Source of the DNA: Dehalogenimonas sp. W
GTDB taxonomy: Bacteria; Chloroflexota; Dehalococcoidia; Dehalococcoidales; Dehalococcoidaceae
NCBI RefSeq assembly: GCF_037094495.1
Contig: NZ_CP146612.1
Span: 124,001-188,000 of the forward strand
DNA length: 64,000 nucleotides
Direction: 5' to 3'
Both the position numbers and the translations under genes were made by a program. Below are positions 52,498 to 61,442 of the stretch, one piece after another; position 1 is the first letter of the stretch, and every line of letters starts with the position of its first letter. The notes beneath the pieces are model-generated. The model saw only the letters and a program-made list of their open reading frames with translations, had not been told where the DNA came from and ran no database searches.

Positions 52498-52980
52498 ATG
52501 ATTGCTGCAGGTGACAGGTCTCCGGAATTCAAACTCAGAGACCAAAACGCGCATTTCGTTAGCCTCTCTTCCCTGCGCGGCAAAAAGGTGCTGCTGTCTT
52601 TCAGGCCGCTGGCCTGGACGCCCGTTTGAACTGACCAGATGAAGTCTCTGGAAGAGGCTTATGAACAGTTAGCCCAACTCAATACGGTGCCTTTTGGTAT
52701 CGGCGTGGATTCTGATCCTTCCAACAAGGCGTGGGCCAAAACAATCGGGGTGGTGAAAACCAGGTTGCTGGCCGATTTCTGGCCTCACGGGCGTGTCGCC
52801 ATGCAGTATGGCGTATTTGAGGAAATACAGGGTGTCTCTAAACGCTCTAATGTACTCATAGACGAAAACGGAGTGGTATTGTTTTCAAAGTTATACCCTG
52901 GAGACGAGTTGCCCGATATTCAGGAGATAATTCAGGTTATTCAAAATCGTTCTCCTGGTTGTTTGGAGAAGTTTGACTAA
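52498..52980 (+). CDS. peroxiredoxin, probable selenoprotein (Sec at in-frame TGA)
   Basis: 160 residues if the TGA at 52627-52629 (codon 44) is read as selenocysteine. The frame is otherwise continuous: IAAGDRSPEFKLRDQNAHFVSLSSLRGKKVLLSF before it, then PLAWTPV-[TGA]-TDQMKSLEEAY, VGVDSDPSNKAWAKTIGV-like strands and VLIDENGVVLFSKLYP. The TGA is exactly where AhpC/TSA peroxiredoxins have the peroxidatic Cys (T-x-x-C). A CCAGA/TCTGG hairpin with a GT-containing loop starts five bases after it. Peroxiredoxins reduce peroxides; Sec versions are known in anaerobes. The alternative is a nonsense mutation removing the first 47 residues. A lone late Cys lies near the C-terminus. Confidence 0.8.
52635..52651 (+). 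promoter_or_regulatory. SECIS-like hairpin
   Basis: CCAGA (52635-52639), seven-base loop TGAAGTC, TCTGG (52647-52651), starting five bases after the in-frame TGA. Bacterial SECIS elements are short stem-loops just after the UGA with G and U in the apical loop, read by SelB. The 5-bp stem is short and the spacing slightly tighter than in E. coli fdhF, so this is a candidate. Confidence 0.5.
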
Positions 52981-53008
52981 GGGGCCGGATTACATCGGTT
53001 TAAGGAAA

Positions 53009-53392
53009 ATGAAGACCTTATTTCTGCTGTTCCTGTGTACTGCAACGTTGTTAGCCGGGTGTAAAGCCTCACCCGTTGACCCGGGTCTGGAAGTTCTGCC
53101 TGCACCAATCCATGAAATAGAAGTTAGAATAGCGGAAAGCTTCCCGCCCCAGGTATTTCTCTACATTAAGGGCGGCCTGAGCGATAGCTGCACCACCTTT
53201 CGGGAAGTCAAGACCAGCCGCAGCGGTGAGACGATAAATATTGAGGTCACGGTGCAACGTCCCAAAAATCAATTCTGTGCCCAGGTGTATAGCTTTTTTG
53301 AAAAGAACGTGGCGCTTGGTAGTGATTTTGTGTCCGGGAAAACGTACACGGTGAAAGTGAATACACAAACAACCACCTTTGTGTTTCCGTAA
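53009..53392 (+). CDS. lipoprotein of unknown function
   Basis: 127 residues. A signal peptide with lipobox LLAGC (MKTLFLLFLCTATLLAGCKAS) anchors it on the outer face of the membrane. The rest is a single beta-rich domain of about 100 residues with two cysteines (SDSCTTF and NQFCAQV) that could form a disulfide. It follows the peroxiredoxin gene by 28 bases and may be co-transcribed. The start at ATG 53009 gives the perfect signal; a frame from 52973 would only add residues before it. Confidence 0.82.
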   Translation: MKTLFLLFLCTATLLAGCKASPVDPGLEVLPAPIHEIEVRIAESFPPQVFLYIKGGLSDSCTTFREVKTSRSGETINIEVTVQRPKNQFCAQVYSFFEKNVALGSDFVSGKTYTVKVNTQTTTFVFP

Positions 53393-53545
53393 TACCCAAA
53401 CCAAAGCATCATTAAACCCCAAGTTTTCAGCTTGATGTTTCGGTTGTCATCTTAAGTACGTCTCGCCTGTATATTCACAATAACTCATTTTGACATCACA
53501 AGCGTTGGTGTTTTAATGTATTCAACGGTTTTCACTGGAGGAAAA

Positions 53546-53905
53546 ATGCATTGGACCGGTAAATCCATCCTGTTTACAGTAACCAACATCTTCTTCATCG
53601 GCTGGCTGGCTTTAATTTTGGAAATGCTGCTGCGGGTGCTCCGTGGGGAAGATCCGCTGGCGCTATTGGGCATCCTGGTGGCGGACATCGCTTTCCTGGG
53701 GGTAGGCATCGCCCTGGCGGTGCTGAATCAATCTTATCCCGTTGGAGCTGCTAACCGCGCTCTGCCTTTCATCGCTATTATCGGACTGACCATTGTCGCC
53801 GTGATGGATGTCTCAGACTTCACCCTGTGGCTTGGGGTTGCCCTGTCCGTCGCGCTTATTGTCACCGTCTTAACCGCGAGCTTCATGACTCTGGCCAGAC
53901 GTTAA
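53546..53905 (+). CDS. four-helix membrane protein, unknown function
   Basis: 119 residues with four hydrophobic helices (about 10-30, 42-62, 72-92, 96-115) joined by very short loops. CTGGAGG eight bases upstream selects the ATG at 53546 over one ten codons earlier. No family was recognised. Confidence 0.7.
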   Translation: MHWTGKSILFTVTNIFFIGWLALILEMLLRVLRGEDPLALLGILVADIAFLGVGIALAVLNQSYPVGAANRALPFIAIIGLTIVAVMDVSDFTLWLGVALSVALIVTVLTASFMTLARR

Positions 53906-53968
53906 ATGTCCAAATGGTCTCTTAACTGAAAAGGGCGCGACTTGTCCTACGTTCTGCAGCCCCTCCGC

Positions 53969-54151
53969 CTATTCAACATCATGATTCCACATATACTTAA
54001 CGGACTGAAAGATACCGACGATTATCAATACCGCACCGATGACATAGAGCAGTTCAAAACCGATGACGGCGCCAATCGCCTGAATCACGATTCCCAGACC
54101 GGCCAGGGCCAGCCTTTTTAATAATTCATTTGAGAGTGCTTTTCGTATCAC
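53969..54151 (-). CDS. small membrane protein
   Basis: 60 residues: a short basic N-terminus (IRKALSNELLKRLAL) and two helices (AGLGIVIQAIGAVIGFELL and YVIGAVLIIVGIFQSVKYMW). The GTG at 54151 is chosen because AGGAGG lies six bases before it; an ATG eight codons upstream would place that ribosome site inside the gene. Function is unknown. It is divergent from amt. Confidence 0.65.
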   Translation of the reverse strand: MIRKALSNELLKRLALAGLGIVIQAIGAVIGFELLYVIGAVLIIVGIFQSVKYMWNHDVE

Positions 54152-54393
54152 TTTGTTCCTCCTGTGTCCGCACATTTCGCTGAAAAAGCTTTTTGATACT
54201 TGGATGCATTCTTAAACATCATACTGAACTTGTCATCAGTACTCTATCATATAATTACCTAAATTCAAGGACTTTCACCTTTTTCCAGCCGCTAATTCAC
54301 CGTGTAGATTTCCTAAATGACCGATTCCGTAATCTTTTGGAAACACTTTTGGCATACAATTTTCGGTGAGAATAACACTGAAAGGCAGAATAT

Positions 54394-55623
54394 ATGGTCA
54401 GTTCCGGTGATACTGGTTGGATATTAATGTCAACCGCCCTTGTGCTGCTGATGACGCCCGGAGTGGCGCTGTTTTACGGCGGCATGGTTCGTAAAAAGAG
54501 CGTTATTTCCACGCTGATGATGAGCTTCGCAATGTTGGGAATCATCGGGCTTTTGTGGGTTTTCTTCGGTTATTCCTTGGCCTTCGGTCCTGACCTCGGC
54601 GGCATTATCGGCACCCTGAAATACGCGTTTCTGAATAATGTCACCGGTGATCCTTCCGATATCTATGCCACAACAGTGCCCCACCTGGCTTTCATGATGT
54701 TTCAAGGTATGTTCGCCATCATTACCGTTGCTCTAATTACAGGTGCCGTCGTTGAACGCATCAAATTCGGCGCTCTGATGGTTTTCGCCGTGGCCTGGAT
54801 GACGCTTATTTATACCCCCGTGGCGCACTGGGTCTGGGGTGACGGTGGCTGGCTGCTGAACCTGGGAACGCTGGATTTTGCCGGTGGCATCGTGGTACAC
54901 ATCAACGCCGGTTTATCAGCACTGGCTTTGGTATTCGTGTTAGGCTCCCGGCGCGGGTTTCGTCATGAGCCGATGGAACCTTCCAGTATTCCGCTGGTCA
55001 TGCTGGGCGCGGCTTTACTGTGGTTCGGCTGGTTCGGCTTTAACGCCGGGAGCGCCTTAAGCTCCGGTTCGCTGGCTTCAACTGCCCTGGTGGCCACTAA
55101 TACCGCCGGCGCAGCAGCGGCCACCACCTGGATGCTTTTAGCCTGGAATCACCGCCGGCCGACACTGCTGGGCATCGCCACCGGCGCGGTGGCCGGTCTG
55201 GCAGCGGTCACTCCAGCCGCCGGTTTTATTCATCCGATATATGGCGCCATAATCGGAATCGTTGCTGCAGTCATCTGTTACTATGCCATGATTGCCAAAA
55301 TGAAAATGGGTATTGATGATTCACTTGATGTGATGGCGGTACACGGTGTCGGCGGCATTCTTGGCGTTTTAGCGGTCGGTATATTTGCAACTACCGCTGT
55401 TAATCCCGCTGGAGCGGACGGCTTACTGTTCGGCGGCGGATTAGCATTAATGGGGAAACAACTGGTAGGCACGCTGGCTGTGGGCGCTTTCGCTTTTGGC
55501 GGCACCTGGATTATTGCCAAAGTAATTGATGCCACCATGGGACTCAGAGTCAATGAAATGGAAGAGGTGGTTGGTTTAGACCTGTCGCAACATGGCGAAC
55601 GTGCGCTCGGAGGAATCAGATAA
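54394..55623 (+). CDS. amt: ammonium transporter
   Basis: 409 residues with 11 predicted membrane helices. The twin-histidine pore residues are visible in GGIVVHINAGLSAL (near 168) and VMAVHGVGGILG (near 315). The aromatic gate and the WFGWFGFNAGSAL block are typical of Amt. It conducts NH4+/NH3 into the cell and is closed by the PII protein encoded by the next gene, whose ATG follows the amt stop with no gap. The pair is probably nitrogen-regulated, though no operator is evident in the 240 bases upstream. Confidence 0.96.
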   Translation: MVSSGDTGWILMSTALVLLMTPGVALFYGGMVRKKSVISTLMMSFAMLGIIGLLWVFFGYSLAFGPDLGGIIGTLKYAFLNNVTGDPSDIYATTVPHLAFMMFQGMFAIITVALITGAVVERIKFGALMVFAVAWMTLIYTPVAHWVWGDGGWLLNLGTLDFAGGIVVHINAGLSALALVFVLGSRRGFRHEPMEPSSIPLVMLGAALLWFGWFGFNAGSALSSGSLASTALVATNTAGAAAATTWMLLAWNHRRPTLLGIATGAVAGLAAVTPAAGFIHPIYGAIIGIVAAVICYYAMIAKMKMGIDDSLDVMAVHGVGGILGVLAVGIFATTAVNPAGADGLLFGGGLALMGKQLVGTLAVGAFAFGGTWIIAKVIDATMGLRVNEMEEVVGLDLSQHGERALGGIR

Positions 55624-55962
55624 ATGAAAAAGATAGAAGCAGTCATTCGAGAGGAACGGCTTGACGCCGTCAAAAAGGCCCTTGAGGGTCACGGGATTCA
55701 CGGTATGACGGTGACCGAAGTTTCCGGCCGCGGCCAGCAAAAGGGTATTTCACTGCAATGGCGGGTCGGCGAATACCGAGTGGATTTTCTGCCGAAATTA
55801 AAAGTTGAAGTAGTCTGCCATGATGACGACTGCAACGTCGTGGTTGAGTCCATAATGAAAGCCGGCAAAACCGGCCGCATCGGCGACGGCAAAGTATTCG
55901 TATTACCGGTTGAAGCCGCCTATCGGATCCGTACCGGAGAAACAGGGGAAGCGGTAATCTAG
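55624..55962 (+). CDS. glnK: nitrogen regulatory PII protein
   Basis: 112 residues, standard PII length. It starts MKKIEAVIREERLDAVKKALE. The T-loop contains GRGQQKGISLQWRVGEYRVDFLPK with the Tyr that is uridylylated in many species. The B-loop TGRIGDGKVFVLPVEAAYRIRTGE binds ATP/ADP and 2-oxoglutarate. The T-loop carries Trp and Val where most PII proteins have E-L-Y-R-G, so contacts with the transporter may differ. Being joined to amt marks it as GlnK type. Confidence 0.95.
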   Translation: MKKIEAVIREERLDAVKKALEGHGIHGMTVTEVSGRGQQKGISLQWRVGEYRVDFLPKLKVEVVCHDDDCNVVVESIMKAGKTGRIGDGKVFVLPVEAAYRIRTGETGEAVI

Positions 55963-56023
55963 CCCCGTCAGCCCTTAAACCACTTTATTCATCGGATTGC
56001 CAGGGTAATTCGTGTTTGACTCG

Positions 56024-57274
56024 TCATACCAGAAACATAGTCAACAACAGCAAAGCAGCCGCTATCGGCAGGTAACGCCCGATTTGTACAATCCAACTGG
56101 CCGAAAACACAATCGGGCCTAACTTTATGTTTGGTGAATTGATGGAGTCAAGCATGCTTTGCCGCGGCAGTAACCAGGTAATTAAAGCCGCACCAGCAAT
56201 ACCGGCCACCACAATAACCCCGGAACCGGTCAGCTGGTCAACCATCTCCAGAAAAGGCCGGTCGCCAAGGGACAATCCAATCGGGGTAAAACTCAACGCT
56301 GAAGGTATGCCAAGGAGCGTCACCACGGCCGTTACCGCCAGGGCGGCTTTGCGTTTTGTCATCTTGAATTCATCCTGCAACGGCACCATCGCCACCGCCA
56401 TGCCTCCCACGCAGGAGGTGAACGCCGCCAGCATTAACAGCATATAAAAGGCAATCCCGATGAAAAACCCTCCGGGAATTTCCAAAAAAAGCCTGGGCAG
56501 TGCGGTAAAGGAGAGTTCGCTGCCGGCATCCGGAGCAATGCCGAAGGTAAAGACGATGGGAAATATCATCAGCCCGGCCGTGATAGAAATGCCGGAATTG
56601 GTCAACGCGACCGCCGCGGAGGTGGTTATCATGTTGAATTGTTTGGGTACATAACTGCCGTAAGCTATCAGGAAACCCATACCGATTGCCAGCGAGTAAA
56701 AAGCCTGCCCCGCGGCATTACGCCAGGTATTGACGTCCATGAATCTGGCGGGATCAAAATTAAAATAGAAATCCCGAGCTTCACTTGCTCCGGATAACGT
56801 CTGGGTGTACACCGCCAGCCCGCCGACAATCAACACCAGCAGAGGCAGCAGAAAGCGACTCATTTGTTCCAACCCCTTGAGCCCTTTGGATAAAATCCAA
56901 AACACCGGAACAGCAATTATCAGAAGGTACCATAAAGAGGCAAAGCCTGAAGTGAAATCCTTAAATGTTTTAAGGTTCCCACCCACCGAATCAACCGCAT
57001 AACCTAGCGTCCAGCCGCTGATCACCAGGTAATAACTCATGATAGCGATGGTTATCAGGATCAGAAACCGCCCGAACCATGGCCCCCATTTAGCGTTTAC
57101 CCGCCGGAACGTTCCCACCGGCCCCCTGCCGGCCATCTTGCCGGCACCGGCTTCAATAATATACAGCGGGATGCCCATTAACAGCATACAGATAATATAA
57201 ACCAGAATAAACGTACCGCCGCCGTTCTCCCCGACCATGTACGGGAAGCGCCACAGATTACCCAAACCAACCAC
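56024..57274 (-). CDS. sodium-dependent transporter, NSS (SNF) family
   Basis: At least 416 residues with about 11 membrane helices. The first canonical start, GTG at 57274, falls inside helix 1: GLGNLWRFPYMVGENGGGTFILVY is the NSS signature that binds Na+ and substrate. The frame stays open 36 codons further to about 57382 and reads a proper family N-terminus (RSLWTSQRSYILASVAG), but offers no ATG, GTG or TTG; an ATT at 57380-57382 behind AGAGGG is the best candidate. NSS proteins import amino acids with Na+. The real CDS is therefore probably 56024-57382. Confidence 0.9.
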   Translation of the reverse strand: MVGLGNLWRFPYMVGENGGGTFILVYIICMLLMGIPLYIIEAGAGKMAGRGPVGTFRRVNAKWGPWFGRFLILITIAIMSYYLVISGWTLGYAVDSVGGNLKTFKDFTSGFASLWYLLIIAVPVFWILSKGLKGLEQMSRFLLPLLVLIVGGLAVYTQTLSGASEARDFYFNFDPARFMDVNTWRNAAGQAFYSLAIGMGFLIAYGSYVPKQFNMITTSAAVALTNSGISITAGLMIFPIVFTFGIAPDAGSELSFTALPRLFLEIPGGFFIGIAFYMLLMLAAFTSCVGGMAVAMVPLQDEFKMTKRKAALAVTAVVTLLGIPSALSFTPIGLSLGDRPFLEMVDQLTGSGVIVVAGIAGAALITWLLPRQSMLDSINSPNIKLGPIVFSASWIVQIGRYLPIAAALLLLTMFLV

Positions 57275-57433
57275 GCCGGCAACCGAAGCCAGAATGTAGG
57301 ACCTTTGTGAGGTCCATAATGAACGCGGCGGTACCAGATCAGCTACCGGGTCTTTTGAAGATCGGAACAGTTTAAAATTAATAAGGCAACCCTCTGTATT
57401 TGAGAATCCGGTGACACGGAGGCTCGTTACACC

Positions 57434-57712
57434 TTAGCGCCGGGAGATGCGCTCCCGTTGACGCCAACCACCGCCGTAAGAGCCTAAATCCGCCATGATA
57501 GCAATAATGAGCAGAACGACATCCAGACCGGTGACACCGCCGGAAAAAATTAGGACATAGGCCAGTGTGGTCCAGGGCAAAAAAATAAAGCCTAAAACCG
57601 GAATCAGAAAAACATCAAAAGCCTGAGACCATCGGCCGGAATCAAACAACCACCAGATAACGATGGTAGCCCGCGGACCAACCAGCATCAGCAGCGCAAC
57701 CAGACAGCACAT
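57434..57712 (-). CDS. small conserved membrane protein
   Basis: 92 residues: two or three hydrophobic helices (about 2-22, 35-60, 62-78) and an Arg-rich tail (GGWRQRERISRR). GGGGAGGAAG precedes the ATG. The WWLFDSGRW and FLPWTTLAYVL motifs are found in small uncharacterised membrane proteins common in this group. It lies between the NSS transporter gene and the toroid-like protein gene on the same strand. Confidence 0.75.
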   Translation of the reverse strand: MCCLVALLMLVGPRATIVIWWLFDSGRWSQAFDVFLIPVLGFIFLPWTTLAYVLIFSGGVTGLDVVLLIIAIMADLGSYGGGWRQRERISRR

Positions 57713-57741
57713 AGATTCTTCCTCCCCGGTTAATTTTCTAT

Positions 57742-58758
57742 TTAGTGATGGTCAGCCCGACCGGACAAGGCTTGCAGTACCCGCAACGCCCTGAGGGTGA
57801 CCCATTTATCAGGCTGTTTTTTGACGCCAAAGTCAACACAGGTTTTGCCGTTATAATCGTATTCCATAGCCCAACGGCCTTGATCATCCTGTTTTTCCGT
57901 AATAAGTCGCATCGTCTTTTCCAATCGCGGGTCATCGCCGTAACCCAGTCCGACCAAAGATTCCGCTAATTGTAATAGATCGGTGACATAAAAGACCGGA
58001 AAGCCGAATTTCCACCAGTTCCCGCTGGGCTTATCGTTATAACCGCAAGGATATGCCGCACTGGCCGGTTCGGTACTAAACAGGAAAGCCGTTCCGGCGG
58101 TGATGGCTTCATTGATTAGCGGTGTCTTCTTTGCTTCGGGCAGCTTGCCGAAAGCCAGCATCACTTTCACCGCGCCCCAGGCGCAGGGGAGTTTGTTATT
58201 TGAACCACAGGCGAAGCCGGGGCCGCACTTGCCGGCATAATAACGCAGGCTTGCCTTTTTATCGGACATCGGCGCCACACCTTCACCGGTGACGCTCCTG
58301 GCCATCCACTCAAACGCTTCATCCAGACGCGTATCCCGGCAGCCCAAATCAAGCATCGCGGCACACAGATTGCCCTGCAAACAGTCGGCCGTTCCGGAAG
58401 CAAGCCCGTTCACCGTGAATCGACCGCCTTCCGTCAGGGCATGATCCAGAACGTACGAACAGGCAGTTGAAATCCGTTCGTCCAAGCCCGAAACGGCCCC
58501 CAGTTGCGCCAGCAAAACCACCGACCATACTGTTCCGGTGTACTTGGGATAATACCCGGCACCCGGCGATACCCAATAACCTTGGCTGTGCATCTCCGAC
58601 AGAACCCGGGCAATCGGACCTGACTGGTGCGCCTGCTTCCCGGCCTCATTCAAATCTTTGACGTCGGCATCAATCAAGTCCCGTAAAGCCAGGTATCTCA
58701 CCCCCGGATCACCGGCTTCCAACAACCAGTTTATGGCCTTTGCAGTGTTTCGGTTCAT
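57742..58758 (-). CDS. alpha/alpha-toroid (terpene-cyclase-like) domain protein
   Basis: 338 residues from ATG 58758; a GTG eight codons earlier is also possible. NTAKAINWLLEAGDPGVRYLALRDL at the N-terminus and repeated helical units such as YPKYTGTVWSVVLLAQLGA, GNLCAAMLDLG and DPRLEKTMRLITEKQDDQGRWAMEYDYNGK resemble prenyltransferase/squalene-cyclase repeat folds. Databases often give such proteins misleading nitrogen-fixation names. Several cysteines (KCGPGFACGSNNKLPC) cluster near the middle, perhaps binding metal. The catalytic DxDD of cyclases is absent, so no reaction is claimed. Confidence 0.78.
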   Translation of the reverse strand: MNRNTAKAINWLLEAGDPGVRYLALRDLIDADVKDLNEAGKQAHQSGPIARVLSEMHSQGYWVSPGAGYYPKYTGTVWSVVLLAQLGAVSGLDERISTACSYVLDHALTEGGRFTVNGLASGTADCLQGNLCAAMLDLGCRDTRLDEAFEWMARSVTGEGVAPMSDKKASLRYYAGKCGPGFACGSNNKLPCAWGAVKVMLAFGKLPEAKKTPLINEAITAGTAFLFSTEPASAAYPCGYNDKPSGNWWKFGFPVFYVTDLLQLAESLVGLGYGDDPRLEKTMRLITEKQDDQGRWAMEYDYNGKTCVDFGVKKQPDKWVTLRALRVLQALSGRADHH

Positions 58759-58958
58759 TTTAAGTTCACAGCCCTCCGTCACCCGAAGGTGAGGGACTCC
58801 ACATATTCCTGTTGTGATTGTACCAGCTTATCCGGCTAAAAAGAACCATTTATATTTAAAACCGCAGAGCACGGTAACGGGACGCCGGTCACAGAATTAT
58901 GCTATATTCCTGTTAATCGGAACGGCAACAACTCGTCCGTTTGAAGGGGCAAGGCTTC

Positions 58959-59315
58959 ATGAAGGTTGAAATCAGCCACGGTTTCCTGAATATAAAATTG
59001 AACCCTTTGGAAAAGTTTTTCGCTCTTCACGGAGATCTAAAAATCCCCGTGAACCGGGTAATCCACGCCGCTCCGGAAAAAGCCGGTTGGCAAGTAGCTG
59101 CTGTTCGGGCTCCCGGCACCCATATCCCTTTCCTGCTGAAAGCCGGTACTTACCACACCGCTTTAGGTCGCGAATTCTGGTTCGTGACCGCCGGACGCCC
59201 CCACCTGGTGATAGAGATGAACAACTGGGAATTTAACCGGTTGGTATTCTCCCCCGGTGAAGCAGAAGCCCTGGCGACCATTATCAATCAAACCGCAACT
59301 TACGGTTCGGACTGA
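58959..59315 (+). CDS. conserved hypothetical protein
   Basis: 118 residues. Beta-rich, with LEKFFALHGDLKIPVNRVIHA, FLLKAGTYHT and REFWFVTAGRPHLVIEMNNWEFNRLVFSP. This reads like a small PH-like or cytosolic beta-barrel domain, but I cannot assign a family firmly. It precedes the helicase gene by nine bases, so both are likely on one transcript. Confidence 0.72.
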   Translation: MKVEISHGFLNIKLNPLEKFFALHGDLKIPVNRVIHAAPEKAGWQVAAVRAPGTHIPFLLKAGTYHTALGREFWFVTAGRPHLVIEMNNWEFNRLVFSPGEAEALATIINQTATYGSD

Positions 59316-59324
59316 TTCAAGAAC

Positions 59325-60896
59325 ATGTCGTCCGCTAAAGTTGACCTGTCCCACGTAGAATTAAATCAGCGGTTTGCCGAAGCACTGGAGGTGATGGAGC
59401 GCACCGATAAAAGCGTCTTTATCACCGGACGGGCGGGTACCGGTAAATCCACCCTGCTGACCTGGTTCCGCCAAACCACCTCCAAGAGAGCAGTTGTACT
59501 AGCGCCGACCGGCGTAGCCGCGTTGAACGTCAAAGGACAGACCATTCATTCTTTCTTCGGCTTCAAGCCGGACATTACCGTAGACAAGATTAGAAAACGG
59601 AAAAGTACCAAACTGAGTGTCTACCAAACGGTGGAGGCCATCGTCATAGATGAAATCTCCATGGTGCGGGCGGATTTACTGGATTGCGTTGACCGGTTCA
59701 TGCGGCTGAACGGTCGAGATGAGACCAAACCGTTCGGCGGCGTTCAGATGATCTTCATCGGCGACCTGTATCAGTTACCACCGGTGATTACCGGTGAAGA
59801 AAGGCAAGCCTTTCAGGCGCTGTATGATACCCCCTATTTCTACTCCGCCCGGGCCTTTGACGATTTTGCCATGGAAATACTGGAACTGGAAAAGGTGTAT
59901 CGTCAGCGGGATCAGGGTTTTCTGGACATCCTGAATGCCATCCGCAACAATTCCATCACCCCGGAAGGCCTGAATCTGTTAAACCGGCGCTGTCTGCCGG
60001 ATGAAACGCCGCCGACGGACGCCGGCTATATCTGCCTGACCACCACCAACGCCGCCGCCGGAGAAATAAACCAAACCCGACTGAACGGCCTCCGCAGCCG
60101 CCCCCACCGCTTCACGGCTGAAATAAGCGGCAAATTCAGTCGTGAATATTACCCGACAGCAGTTGAGCTTGAGGTGAAAACCGGAGCTCAGGTCATGCTG
60201 CTGAACAATGATGTCCGGGGTCGCTGGGTAAACGGCAGTATCGGCCGGGTTACCGGTATTGCGAAAAATGACGGGGATTATGTCATCCACGTTGAGCTAT
60301 CCGATGGGCAAGGGGTTGAGGTGACACCCCATACCTGGGAAATCTTTCGCTTCTTCGTTGACGGGGGGCAGCTTCAGTCCGAAGCGGCCGGTTCATTTAC
60401 CCAATACCCGTTGATGCTGGCCTGGGCGGTAACCATTCACAAGAGCCAGGGCAAAACCTTTGACCGGGTGATCGTAGATATCGGCCGCGGGGCCTTTGCC
60501 TGCGGTCAGACATATGTGGCGTTGTCCCGTTGTACCACGCTGGAAGGCATGATTCTTAAAAAGCCGATTCTAAAACGTCACGTTATGACTGACTACCGGG
60601 TAATGGATTTCCTGACCCGTTACCGGTACCGGGAAGCCGCCGCACTCTGGCCGGTGGACGATAAAATCAGCCGAATTGAAGACGCCATTGAAAACGGTAG
60701 TGCACTCCGCATCACCTACCTGAAACCCTCGGACGAAAAGTCAGTCCGGATTATCATGCCACTTGAGGTAGGCGAAATGGATTACCACGGCAAAAGCTAC
60801 CTGGGGGTGCAGGCCTTTTGCCTGTCGCGGCGGGAAAACCGGGTTTTCAGGGTTGACCGGATACTGGAACTGGAAGCCGTCAGTCTGCCGGAATAA
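59325..60896 (+). CDS. PIF1-like helicase with C-terminal WYL domain
   Basis: 523 residues, SF1B helicase. Walker A ITGRAGTGKSTLL near 34-46, APTGVAAL, Walker B-like VIDEISMVRADLLD near 106, IFIGDLYQLPPV, the C-terminal VTIHKSQGKTFDRV near 375 and YVALSRCTTLEG near 398 are all conserved PIF1/RecD2 motifs. After residue 440 a WYL domain is visible: ALRITYLKPSDEKSVRIIMPLEVG then SYLGVQAFCLSRRENRVFRVDRI. WYL domains bind nucleic acid or nucleotides and often regulate helicases. It unwinds DNA 5'-3' in repair or replication restart. Confidence 0.9.
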   Translation: MSSAKVDLSHVELNQRFAEALEVMERTDKSVFITGRAGTGKSTLLTWFRQTTSKRAVVLAPTGVAALNVKGQTIHSFFGFKPDITVDKIRKRKSTKLSVYQTVEAIVIDEISMVRADLLDCVDRFMRLNGRDETKPFGGVQMIFIGDLYQLPPVITGEERQAFQALYDTPYFYSARAFDDFAMEILELEKVYRQRDQGFLDILNAIRNNSITPEGLNLLNRRCLPDETPPTDAGYICLTTTNAAAGEINQTRLNGLRSRPHRFTAEISGKFSREYYPTAVELEVKTGAQVMLLNNDVRGRWVNGSIGRVTGIAKNDGDYVIHVELSDGQGVEVTPHTWEIFRFFVDGGQLQSEAAGSFTQYPLMLAWAVTIHKSQGKTFDRVIVDIGRGAFACGQTYVALSRCTTLEGMILKKPILKRHVMTDYRVMDFLTRYRYREAAALWPVDDKISRIEDAIENGSALRITYLKPSDEKSVRIIMPLEVGEMDYHGKSYLGVQAFCLSRRENRVFRVDRILELEAVSLPE

Positions 60897-60905
60897 CGCC
60901 GGTTA

Positions 60906-61442
60906 TCAGCCCCCATCCAGCGACGGGTGCTCGGTATTCACAAACCAGCCCGCCGGGTCGGACAGATACTCATGGTAATCTACCAGCGCCAGTTCATGCT
61001 GCCATTCTTCATTGGCCAGTGTGGTGTAAAATTGCTTTTCCGACTCATACACCGCTTTAGCGGCATGTGCGTTATAAAACGTATAACTCTGTTTTTCTTT
61101 CTCAATGGCGGCTTGCACGGCGTCTTTCTCACTATCAGAGCCGGCCACCGTCATCCCCAGCGCCTGACAGGCCGCGTTCAGATCGGTGCGGATCCGACGA
61201 GAACGTTCGGATTGAAAATCAATGGCCGGCCAGTCATGCCCCTGGCTGATTTTATTATACAGCGCCTCAAAATGGCGCCGATGAGCGTCTTCTTCCTCCG
61301 CCAGCGATAACAGCAGTTCCCGGCCGGCCTCATTGCCGCTGTCCCGACCGGCAGCCAGATAACACTCCTTGCCGTCAATTTCCATCTCAATGGCGGTACT
61401 GATAGCCTCAAGCATTCGGGACTGTTCCTCACTGATCTCCAT
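60906..61442 (-). CDS. ferritin-like di-iron (rubrerythrin-type) protein
   Basis: 178 residues from the ATG at 61442, chosen by GGAGGAAG four bases upstream; an earlier in-frame start would add 39 unrelated residues. A four-helix bundle with E-x-x-H-type ligands: EMEIDGKECYLAAG, SLAEEEDAHRRHFEAL, then IEKEKQSYTFYNAHA and TLANEEWQHELALVDYHEYL. It lacks the rubredoxin domain of classical rubrerythrin. Such proteins handle peroxide or iron in anaerobes. Confidence 0.88.
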   Translation of the reverse strand: MEISEEQSRMLEAISTAIEMEIDGKECYLAAGRDSGNEAGRELLLSLAEEEDAHRRHFEALYNKISQGHDWPAIDFQSERSRRIRTDLNAACQALGMTVAGSDSEKDAVQAAIEKEKQSYTFYNAHAAKAVYESEKQFYTTLANEEWQHELALVDYHEYLSDPAGWFVNTEHPSLDGG

